From Planctomycetota bacterium (lineage in GTDB: Bacteria; Planctomycetota; Phycisphaerae; UBA1845; PWPN01): a stretch of 41,098 nucleotides of DNA. The notes beneath the pieces are model-generated. The model did no database searches. It was not told where the DNA came from and saw only the letters and a program-made list of their open reading frames with translations. Position 1 is the stretch's first letter; every line of letters starts with the position of its first letter. The translations under genes were made by a program, and so were the position numbers. Positions 31,140 through 39,700 of this stretch are shown here, piece after piece. The stretch spans positions 1 through 41,098 of the forward strand of contig JAKPHF010000063.1 of assembly GCA_029550525.1 (NCBI GenBank), read 5' to 3'.

Positions 31140-32762
31140 ATGATAAACGAGATTACTCGACGTCGTACGTTCGCCATCATTTCGCATCCGGACGCAGGTA
31201 AGACCACGCTGACCGAAAAGTTCCTGCTCTACGGCGGCGCCCTGCAACTGGCCGGCTCGGTGACGGCCCGCAAGAATCAGCGAGCGGCCACCTCCGACTG
31301 GATGGAACTGGAACGCCAACGCGGCATTTCCATCACCTCGACCGTCCTGCAGTTCGACTATGCCGGCTATCGCGTCAACCTGCTCGACACGCCGGGCCAC
31401 AAGGACTTCTCCGAGGACACCTACCGCGTGCTGACCGCCGTGGATGCCGTGGTCATGGTCATCGATGCCGGCAAGGGCATCGAAAGTCAGACGCAAAAGT
31501 TGTTCGAGATCTGCCGACGCCGCGGCATTCCGATTTTCACCTTCATGAACAAGGTGGATCGTCCGACGCTTGAGCCGCTGGCTCTGTTGGATGAGCTGGA
31601 ACGCGTGCTGGGCATCCAGGCCGTGGCCATGAACTGGCCGCTCGAATCGGGCGGGCAATTCAAGGGGCTTTACGACCGCATGGAGCGCCGAGTGCATTTC
31701 TTCGAACGCGTCCCGGGCGGGGCTTACCGGGCGCCGGTGACCGTGCACAGCCTCGCCGACGACGTCGTGCGCAGCCGGCTCAGCGACGACGTGTACGAGA
31801 ACCTGGTCACCACGCTGGCCATGCTGGACGAGGCGGGGGCGTCGTTCAACGCCGACGCCGTGCTCGCCGGTGAACTCACGCCGGTGTTCTTCGGCAGTGC
31901 GGTCAACAACTTCGGCGTGCAACTGCTCCTCGATGCCGTCCTCGAGTATTCCTCGCCGCCGCGGCCGCGTCGCAGCGCGGACACGACCATTCGCGTGGAC
32001 GATCCGCGGTTCTCGGGCTTTATCTTCAAGATCCAGGCCAACATGGATCCGCGTCACCGCGACCGCGTGGCTTTCCTCCGCGTCTGCAGCGGCCGGTTCG
32101 AACGCGACATGACCGTGCTGCATGCACGGACTGGCAAGAAGATCCGCCTTTCCAGCTCGCACAAGCTGTTCGCTCAGGAACGCGAGACCGTGGACGAAGC
32201 CTGGCCCGGCGACGTCATCGGGCTGGTCGGTCACGCGGAGTTCGCCATCGGCGACACGCTGACCACCGATCGCTCGATTGTCTACGACGAGATTCCCAGC
32301 TTCGCTCCCGAAGTCTTCGCCTATCTGCACAGCACGAGCGCGGCTCAGTACAAGCGATTCCGCGCGGGGCTCGACCAGTTGTTGCAGGAGGGCGTGGTGC
32401 AGTCGCTGCAGCTTCGCGAGCCCGGGCAACGTGCACCGCTCCTGGCCGCGGTGGGGCCGCTGCAGTTCGAAGTCGTGCAGTACCGTCTCTCCAGCGAGTT
32501 CGGAGCCGAGTCGCGGCTCGAGCCGGCCGGCTGGGAACTCATGCGCTGGGTCTCGCCGGCCATCTCCGAGGCGATGCTCGCCGCCGCCTCGCTGCCCTCG
32601 GGCGTCCAGCTCGCCACCGACGCCCAGAATCAGCCGGTTATCCTGTTCCCCAGCAAGTGGTCGCTCGACTACTTCATCAAGCAGAATCCGGACATCGCCA
32701 TGTCCGACCTGCCGTACGTCAGCCGCTACGGCAACGCCGCCCCGCAGACGATGACTTCGTGA
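31140..32762 (+). CDS. prfC: Peptide chain release factor 3
   Basis: A 540-residue translational GTPase. G1 is HPDAGKTT (16-23), G2 is the RGISITS region, G3 is DTPGHKDFSED (about 83), and G4 is NKVD (about 137). Domain II (FIFKIQANMDPRHRDRVAFLRVCSG) and domain III (GPLQFEVVQYRL) match RF3 rather than EF-G, and the total length agrees with RF3. RF3 removes RF1/RF2 from the ribosome after peptide release. I start at the ATG at 31140 (MINEITRRRTFAIISHPDAG); a TTG at 31095 would add 15 residues without support. The gene converges on hldE with an 80-base gap and no obvious terminator. Confidence 0.95.
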   Translation: MINEITRRRTFAIISHPDAGKTTLTEKFLLYGGALQLAGSVTARKNQRAATSDWMELERQRGISITSTVLQFDYAGYRVNLLDTPGHKDFSEDTYRVLTAVDAVVMVIDAGKGIESQTQKLFEICRRRGIPIFTFMNKVDRPTLEPLALLDELERVLGIQAVAMNWPLESGGQFKGLYDRMERRVHFFERVPGGAYRAPVTVHSLADDVVRSRLSDDVYENLVTTLAMLDEAGASFNADAVLAGELTPVFFGSAVNNFGVQLLLDAVLEYSSPPRPRRSADTTIRVDDPRFSGFIFKIQANMDPRHRDRVAFLRVCSGRFERDMTVLHARTGKKIRLSSSHKLFAQERETVDEAWPGDVIGLVGHAEFAIGDTLTTDRSIVYDEIPSFAPEVFAYLHSTSAAQYKRFRAGLDQLLQEGVVQSLQLREPGQRAPLLAAVGPLQFEVVQYRLSSEFGAESRLEPAGWELMRWVSPAISEAMLAAASLPSGVQLATDAQNQPVILFPSKWSLDYFIKQNPDIAMSDLPYVSRYGNAAPQTMTS

Positions 32763-32842
32763 GGACGGTGGAACGGATCGACAGTGAGAGAGCTCGGTTT
32801 CGATCGGATTGAGGGACTGCCCCGGCGGATACGGTTCGGGCC

Positions 32843-34324
32843 TTACCTCGTGCCGCGAATGCGATTGACGATTGCGGTTGTGCTGACCCCTTCGAGCAGC
32901 GGCAGCAGCACCACGCGGCCGCCATTGGCTTCCACGTGTTCGCGACCGACCACACCCTTGTGCGTCCAATCCTCGCCCTTGACCAGCACGTCAGGCGATA
33001 GCCGTTCGATCACCTTCGCCGGTGTGGGTTCGTCGAAGATCACCACGTAATCCACGCTCTGCAGCGCGGCGATCACTTCGGCTCGCTGGTCCTGCGGCAC
33101 GATGGGGCGGTCGCTGCCCTTGCCTTGTTGGCGGACGGAAGCATCGGAGTTCACACCGACGACCACCACGTTGCCAAGGGCGCGGCATTGATTCAGGAAA
33201 CGCACATGTCCGGCGTGTACGATGTCGTAACAGCCGTTGGTGAATACGACGGTCTGGCCGCGGCTCTTGCGGAGGGATAGTTCCGCCGCCAGGTCGTTCA
33301 GGCTTCGGATCTTGGTCTCGCCGGGCGCACCGGCCAGTCGCAGTTCGGCCAGCACTTCGTCGCGCGTGATGGGCACGCAGCCGAACTTCTCGACCTCCAG
33401 ACCGCCGGCCACGTTGGTCAATCGCGCCGCTTCCTCCCAGTCGGCCCCGCACGCACGGGCGGCGGCCAGCATGGCCAGCACCGCGTCGCCCGCGCCGGTG
33501 TTGTCATAGACCGAACGCGGCCGCGTCGGGATGAGTTGGGGCGTGCGTCCCCGAATACCCAGCAGACAGCCCTCACGGTCCAGCGTGACCAGGATGGCCG
33601 ACACGCCGCAACGCTCCAGCGCGACCTCCACGTGGGCGGCGATGGATTCCACGGTCGTGTCCGGGCAACCGGAAATCAGTTGGAACTCCGAGCGGTTCGG
33701 CGTGAGGATCGTCGCTCCCCGATACTTGCCGCAGTCGCGCAGCCGCGCCGGGTCCACCAGCACTTCCTTGCCCGCCGCCGTCGCCGCGTCGATGATCCGC
33801 CGGCACATCTGCTCCGAGAGCAGCCCCTTGTCGTAGTCTTCCAGGCAGACGACCGAGACCTTCTTCAGCGCCCGAATGACCATCTCGATGCAGCGATCGG
33901 CGTCAGTTTCGCTGAGCGGCCGGGTGACTTCCTCGTCCACCCGGATGAGTTGCTGTCGGTGGCGGTGTTGGGCCAGACCCACGAAACGGGTCTTGGTCGT
34001 GGTGGGGCGGTCGGCCAGTGAGAGCACGCCGCGTGTGGACACGCCCTGCGATTCCAGCAGGGCCCGCACGCGATGGCCGGCGTCGTCGAGCCCGACCGCG
34101 CCGCAGCAGATAACCTCCATGCCCAGCTCGGCCAGATTGGCCGCCACGCTGCCCGCGCCGCCCACGCGATCCTCGTCGTGTCGCTTGCGCAGCACCGGCA
34201 CCGGCGCCTCCGGGCTGATGCGGTCGGCGTCACCGTACACGTACCGATCCAGGATCAAATCGCCGACCAGCAGGATGGGCTGACGGCTGAACGAATTCAC
34301 GATCTCGATAAGCCGGGAATACAC
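32843..34324 (-). CDS. hldE: Bifunctional heptose-7-phosphate kinase / heptose-1-phosphate adenylyltransferase
   Basis: A 493-residue fusion. Residues about 1-320 form a PfkB/ribokinase-type domain (LLVGDLILDRYVYGDADRIS, VGGAGSVAANLAELG, and NTGAGDAVLA near 271 with the catalytic Asp). Residues about 345-493 form a nucleotidyltransferase domain (FTNGCYDIVHAGHVRFL with HxGH, then VVGVNSDASV). Together they make ADP-activated heptose for LPS core synthesis. I choose the GTG at 34324 because GGGAGG lies 5 bases before it and a promoter is placed at 34375-34403; the ATG at 34393 would lie upstream of that transcription start. It looks complete and probably forms a single-gene transcript. Confidence 0.92.
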   Translation of the reverse strand: MYSRLIEIVNSFSRQPILLVGDLILDRYVYGDADRISPEAPVPVLRKRHDEDRVGGAGSVAANLAELGMEVICCGAVGLDDAGHRVRALLESQGVSTRGVLSLADRPTTTKTRFVGLAQHRHRQQLIRVDEEVTRPLSETDADRCIEMVIRALKKVSVVCLEDYDKGLLSEQMCRRIIDAATAAGKEVLVDPARLRDCGKYRGATILTPNRSEFQLISGCPDTTVESIAAHVEVALERCGVSAILVTLDREGCLLGIRGRTPQLIPTRPRSVYDNTGAGDAVLAMLAAARACGADWEEAARLTNVAGGLEVEKFGCVPITRDEVLAELRLAGAPGETKIRSLNDLAAELSLRKSRGQTVVFTNGCYDIVHAGHVRFLNQCRALGNVVVVGVNSDASVRQQGKGSDRPIVPQDQRAEVIAALQSVDYVVIFDEPTPAKVIERLSPDVLVKGEDWTHKGVVGREHVEANGGRVVLLPLLEGVSTTAIVNRIRGTR

Positions 34325-34374
34325 GCATTCCTCCCGCGGGCCGTGCACACACCGGTCTTCCCGCGCCGGGTAGG

Positions 34375-34403
34375 ATGGTATGGTCGGGGGCAACAGTCGT
34401 CAA
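34375..34403 (-). promoter_or_regulatory. Sigma-70-like promoter of hldE
   Basis: On the minus strand TTGACG (34398-34403) and TACCAT (34375-34380) are exactly 17 bases apart. The predicted start near 34368 gives a leader of about 44 bases containing the GGGAGG ribosome site. Confidence 0.6.
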
Positions 34404-35030
34404 TCCGCCACGCCCGGGCATCACACCCAGCCGCCCAAGACCAGTGGATCGCCGAAGGCCGCGAGTCCTGGTCCTACGGCGGCAATGAGTCGTCGCTAGG
34501 CCCGGTCCACCTCGGCCACCGCCCGACCGCAGCGAGAATCCGCGGCCGCGTGGCGGACCCTGACCCACCGCCGCCCGCAACATTTCCGTCGCCGTGCCCG
34601 TGTGCGGCGGGAAGTTCACTCACACGCTTCTGCCCCGTAAGGGGCAGCAGTCCATAGCCGGGCGGCGTAAGCCCCCGGTTGGCGACGGAGAACGCGTTCA
34701 TTTTCGCCTCTGATTTTTCATGGAGCCCCGACAGGGGCGACAGGTGGTGACGCCGAAACGCGGTTGGCGTCGTGGCCCGCTGCGTTGGAGAGTCGCTTGC
34801 GTTATTCGCGGATCGCATCGGGACTGTCGCCCCGTTCGGGGCTGACATCGCCTGCTCACAATGTAAGGGGGGCTGACGCCCCCGCCTATTGACTACGGCC
34901 TGCCTGCGGGCCGGTTTCGAAGATGGACCACAACGACACAGATACTGCCGGCGTCTCGGCGTACGTGGGTGCAGTACACCGCTAGCGCACGGACACCGCA
35001 GCGGGACGTTCGCGATGCCATTTAAATGTC
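34404..35030. other. Non-coding region with palindromes, no gene
   Basis: About 630 bases between hldE's promoter and the 3' end of the sensor kinase gene hold no credible coding frame. The left part (34404-34620) is featureless to the eye. The right part has the palindrome cluster listed separately. Together with the heptamer array at 35031 this is the most repeat-rich gap of the window. Confidence 0.6.
34630..34893. repeat. Cluster of five short GC-rich palindromes
   Basis: CTGCCCC/GGGGCAG around GTAA (34630-34647), an imperfect CCGGG/CCCGG hairpin (34658-34678), GCCCC/GGGGC around GACA (34725-34738), GCCCCG/CGGGGC around TT (34829-34842), and GGGGGC/GCCCCC around TGAC (34868-34883) followed by CTATTGAC at 34886-34893. 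The last matches the layout of the palindrome at 21511. Confidence 0.65.
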
Positions 35031-35065
35031 TGGCCCATAGCCCACAGCTCATAGCTCATAGCTCT
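35031..35065. repeat. Heptameric repeat array forming the end of the kinase gene
   Basis: Five 7-base units in exact phase (TGGCCCA, TAGCCCA, CAGCTCA, TAGCTCA, TAGCTCT). On the minus strand they read as GAGCTAT-type units. They encode the last residues (SYEL) and the TGA of the sensor kinase gene and continue past the stop. Confidence 0.8.
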
Positions 35066-36722
35066 TCTCCGCTTCAGTTGAAAAGAGACGGCTGGGGCAA
35101 GCTCCGTCGCTCGTGGGTTGTTGTTGAGAGGTGGCGGCGGGCAGCGCGACCAGGAAGGTGCTGCCGCGGCCGGGCTCGGATTCGACCCACACCCGGCCCT
35201 GATGCCGTTCGACCATGCGGCGGACGGACGTGAGGCCCAGGCCTTCGCCGGGCACGCCGGTCTTGGAGTTGAGCCGCTGAAAGATCTCGAACACTTTCTG
35301 CTGGCAGTCTTCCGGAATGCCGATGCCGTTGTCGATCACGCGGTAGATCGCCTCGCCGTTCTCCAAACTCCCTTCGACGCAGATCTGGCCGGGGCGAGCG
35401 GGATCGAGATACTTCAACGCGTTGTCGAGTAGGTTGGTGAAGACGCGATTGATCTGCACGGGATCACCCATGCAACCGGGCAGATCGCCGACTCGCACGG
35501 CGACGCGTCCTGCCTTCAACTGGAACTCCATGGTCTGCAGGATGTCGCGGATGATGTCGTTCATGTCGAGCGGTTCGACCCGCAGCGCGGTGCGGCCCAG
35601 CCGTGAAAGCTGCAGCAGTCCGACCAGGAGCCGGTCCATCTTGGCCACGCCCGACTGGATGTAGTGCACGCACTCGGGGAAATCGGCATTGATCAGCGTC
35701 TCGATCCGTTCGCGACCGTCCGGCGGCAGAGGCACGCGGGCGACTGCATCGCGAAGCTTGGCACACGCACGCTCCAGCTCATGACTGAAGCCCTGAATAT
35801 TGACCAGCGGACTCCGCAGGTCGTGCGAGGCCGCGTAGATGATCGCGTTAAGTTCTTTGTTCTTGTCCTCGAGCGCGGCGTTGAGCTGCTCGAGGGCCTC
35901 GGCCGCTCGCTTGCGCTCGGTGACGTCGTGGAACACGCAGGCGAACTGCCGCGGTCGCGGGCTGAACGCAGCCACCTCGAAATGTTTGTCCATCGAAGGG
36001 ACGTGGCACTCGAAGTAGGTCGGTTCGCCGGTGGAAGCGATTCGGCCGTAGGTCTGGATCAGCTCGTCGCCGATCTCCGGCAGGATCTCACGCACGGATC
36101 GCCCCTGCACGTGGGCGGCTTGCAGGCCCGTCAGCCGCTCGAATGCCGGGTTGACCTCGACGAAGCGGTAGTTACCAGCTGCGGCTGACCCGTCGCCGGC
36201 GATCTCGTGCAGGGCGAACCCGTCGAGCATGGTGCGGAACAGCAGCCGATAGCGCTCTTCGCTTTCTCGCAACTCGCGCGTGCGTTCGTCCACGATCTGC
36301 TGCAGACGCTCGTTCATGTCCCGCAGCTCATCCTCGGCCTTGCGGATGCGCAGAATCACGCGGATGCGAGCGGCGAGTTCCACGTTGTCGATGGGCCGCG
36401 AGATGAAGTCGTCCGCCCCGGCATCCAGCCCGCGAGCCCGCAGCGCCGACGTTGAGTTGTGCGCGGTGATGAGGATGAGCGGAATGTGCTGCGTCGTCGC
36501 CGATGCCTTGAGAGCGCGGCACAGCTCGATGCCGTCGACGCCCGGCATCTGCACGTCGATCAGGCCGGCATGCACGGTTTCGCTGCCTGTCAGGGCAAGT
36601 GCGGACTTGGCATCCCGGGCCAGCAGAAGCCGGCAATCGGGAAACGCCTCCGACAAGAGCGCTTCCATGACCGTGAGATTGTCCGGATTGTCATCGACGA
36701 CGAGTAACGTGCAGTTCTTCAT
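35049..36722 (-). CDS. Receiver-PAS hybrid sensor histidine kinase
   Basis: A 557-residue cytosolic kinase. The order is a receiver domain (1-120, Asp10/Asp11 acid pocket, phospho-acceptor Asp56 in LIDVQMPG, Lys-equivalent in ISRPID as Arg), a coiled coil (about 125-155), a PAS domain (about 158-270, YRLLFRTMLDGFALHE), HisKA with His300 in AASHDLRSP, and HATPase_c (VFTNLLDNALKYL, DNGIGIPE, GEGLGLTSVRRMVE). With no membrane segment, it must take its input from the N-terminal receiver or the PAS ligand. It starts 19 bases after the stop of the larger kinase upstream, so the two are an operon and phosphotransfer from that kinase is a natural inference. The last four codons come from a repeat array. 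Confidence 0.88.
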   Translation of the reverse strand: MKNCTLLVVDDNPDNLTVMEALLSEAFPDCRLLLARDAKSALALTGSETVHAGLIDVQMPGVDGIELCRALKASATTQHIPLILITAHNSTSALRARGLDAGADDFISRPIDNVELAARIRVILRIRKAEDELRDMNERLQQIVDERTRELRESEERYRLLFRTMLDGFALHEIAGDGSAAAGNYRFVEVNPAFERLTGLQAAHVQGRSVREILPEIGDELIQTYGRIASTGEPTYFECHVPSMDKHFEVAAFSPRPRQFACVFHDVTERKRAAEALEQLNAALEDKNKELNAIIYAASHDLRSPLVNIQGFSHELERACAKLRDAVARVPLPPDGRERIETLINADFPECVHYIQSGVAKMDRLLVGLLQLSRLGRTALRVEPLDMNDIIRDILQTMEFQLKAGRVAVRVGDLPGCMGDPVQINRVFTNLLDNALKYLDPARPGQICVEGSLENGEAIYRVIDNGIGIPEDCQQKVFEIFQRLNSKTGVPGEGLGLTSVRRMVERHQGRVWVESEPGRGSTFLVALPAATSQQQPTSDGACPSRLFSTEAEKSYEL

Positions 36723-36741
36723 CTTGTGTATCGTCTCCCGC

Positions 36742-39700
36742 TCAAGCGGACCATTTCGCCAGCAACCGGGCTAATGCGTCGCGATCCAGCGGCTTGGCCA
36801 GATAATCGTCACAGCCGGCGGCGAGCAGCTTCTCGCGATCCCCGCGCATGGCCTTGGCCGTCAGTGCGACGACCGGGATGCCCGCCAGCTCGGGGTCTGA
36901 CTTGATCCGCTGAACCGCGTCCATTCCGCTGAGAACCGGCAACTGCATGTCCATGAGCACCAAAGCCGGCTTGATCTGGCGCACCATGCGCACCGCCTGT
37001 TCTCCGTCCGCCGCGTGTACGTGCTTGCGTCCCATGTCGTCCAGGACGGCGGCGATGGTGAACAGGTTGTCGGGATTGTCCTCGACCACGAGGATGACGC
37101 CCTCACCGTCGGTATCGCGCGGCACGGCATCCCCGTTCCCGTCAGGCCGCGCACGAACCCCGTGAGCGGCGACCGGCGGATCCGTGACGCGAGGTCTGTT
37201 GATCATCTCGGCGACCACTTGGACGAGTTGATCGCGATCGACGCTGCCTTTCTGGATGAGCTGGCGGATTCGGTTGTCGGCCAACCGCGCCCGCTCCGCG
37301 GCCGTGAGTTCCTTCGCCGTCAGAATGAGGACCGGCAGTTCCGCCGTCTCGGGCATGGACCGCAACTTGTGCAGCACCTCGAACCCGTCCATGCCGGGCA
37401 TCATGAGGTCGAGTACGACGGCGTCGGGGACTTCCTGGCGAGCGCGGGTCAGCGCCTCGGCGCCGCTACGGGCCACGGCCGTCTTATACCCGGCGTCCTC
37501 CAGGGCCGACGAGATCTGAATGCTTGCGATCTCGTCGTCATCGACGACCAGCACCAGTGCGCTGTGCGGCGAGGAGGAAGCGCTCGGCGGCTGAAGACTG
37601 AGCAGCGCCCGGTCCAATTCCACCAGCAGCTGGCTGCGGTCCATGGCGCCCTTGGTCACGATCCGGCTGACCGCCCGCTGTAGCCGCCGCCGCTCGTCGG
37701 CATCCAGATCTTTCGCCGTGAGGATCAACACGGGCAGATCGCTCGTCAGCGGATCGCTCCGCAGCCGCTCCAACACGCTGAAGCCGTCGATGCCCGGCAT
37801 CATCAGATCGAGAATCATCGCGTCCGGCCGCGACTCGCGGACCAGCTTCAGCGCCTCCTCTCCGCCAGCGGCCAGTGTGATGCGCGGATACTTCTGCCCG
37901 AGCATCAGCTCGAGCTGCTCACGTGTATTGGCGTCGTCGTCCACCACCAGGATGTGCTGCAGGGGACGCGAGCGGGCGATGCGATCGAGCTCGGCCAGCA
38001 GGATGTTTCGATCCACCGGCTTGAGCAGGAACCCCGACGCACCGAGAGCCAGCGCGGTGGCTCGATCCTCAGTCACGGAGATGACCAGGATGGGGATCGA
38101 CGCGGTCTTTGCGTCGGCCTTGAGTTCGTGAATGACTTCCCAGCCGTCCAGGTCGGGCATTAGCACGTCCAGCGTGATGGCGTACAGCTTGTTCTCGCGG
38201 GCCAGACGGATGGCCTCGCGCCCGTTTGACGCGACGATCACTTCGTAGCCCGATTCGGTCAGATACGTCCGGAGGAGGTTGCGCACGGACGGGTCGTCGT
38301 CCACCACGAGGATGGTCCGAGTGCGGCTGGCTGCGTGAGGACGGCTCGGGACGCTCGACAGTGTAGTCGGCGGGGCCTGCGACGGCCGTAGTGGCAACGC
38401 CAGCGTGAACGTGCTGCCCTGGCCCGGCGCCGTCTCGACGCGGATTTCGCCGCCCAGCAAGTGGGCGAGCTTCTGGCCGATCGCCAAGCCCAGCCCCGTG
38501 CCTTCATGTCGTCGCGTGGTCGAGCCGTCCACCTGGCGGAACTCGTCGAAGATGTTCGGCAAATCGGCCTCCGAAATGCCGATGCCCGTATCCTGCACCG
38601 AGAACAGCATCTGCCCGTCTTCCACGCCCACGCGCACCGTGATGCTGCCCTGATCCGTGAACTTCACCGCGTTGGACAGCAGGTTGAGCAGGATCTGGTG
38701 AACCTTGTCTTCGTCCGTGACCAGTTCGGGAACGGGGTCGGCCTCGAAACGCACCTCCAGCCCCTTGGCTTCGGCGAGCGGGCGAGTCACTTCGAGGGCT
38801 CGTTGTACCACGTGCTCGGGCCGGAACGGCGCCGGCAGCAGGTCGATTCGCCCGGCTTCGATCTTCGACAAGTCGAGGATGTCGTTGATGAGATTCAGCA
38901 AGTGCCGTCCGTTGCGTTCGATGATGGCCAGATACTCGGCCTCTTTCTCGCGGTTCACGCCCGTGCCGCGGGACAGCATCAGCTGGCTGAGGGCCAGGAT
39001 GCTGTTGAGCGGTGTCCGTAGTTCGTGGCTCATGTTGGACAGGAACTGCGATTTGAGCCGGTCGGCTTCTTCGACGGCCGCTCGTTGCTGGGCGAGTTCC
39101 TCGGACTGCTGCTGGAGCTCTTCGGTCTGCTGCTGAAGCTCCTCGGTCTGGGCCTGCAGTTCCTCGTTGGCTCGCGTGAGTTCCTCGTTGTTGAGCCGCA
39201 GTTCCTCGGAGATCTGTATGTTCTTTTCGTTCGCCAGGGCGGCGGCGACCGACTGGCCGAGGCTCAAGCTCAGCGTGCGGGCGATGTCCAGGTCTTCGGG
39301 ACGGTACTCGTACAGCGAGGCCAGGCCGACGATCGCTATGGGCTTGCCCGAATGAATCAGCGGAATGCTCATCAGCGCGGCAGGGCAGGCCAGCCCCGAT
39401 TGGGTCACGATTCGCAGCTCATGGCGGTCGGACAGTTCACCGTAGACCTGCACCTTGCCGTCACGGGCCGCCTGAGCCAACAGGTGATCCGGCGGCGAGA
39501 TGTGAAGTTCTTCCGCGACGCCGTCCAGCGGCGAACCGTTGACGGCCATGCACCGGAACGAGTTCCCATCGGCATTGGCCAGGTAGAACACGCTCAACTG
39601 CGAGCGCGTCGTCTCCATGATCTTCGGCAGAACCGCGTCCAGCAGGTTGAGGACGCGGTTGTGTGCGCCGGCGGCGGCGAAAATCTTGCCCAGGTGTTCG

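Noticed and set aside
30999..32969. A 656-codon minus-strand frame across prfC.
   Set aside because: It is an antisense shadow of an unmistakable RF3 gene.
34325..34393. Start of hldE at the ATG at 34393.
   Set aside because: The GTG at 34324 has GGGAGG at ideal spacing, and a good promoter places the transcript start downstream of 34393.
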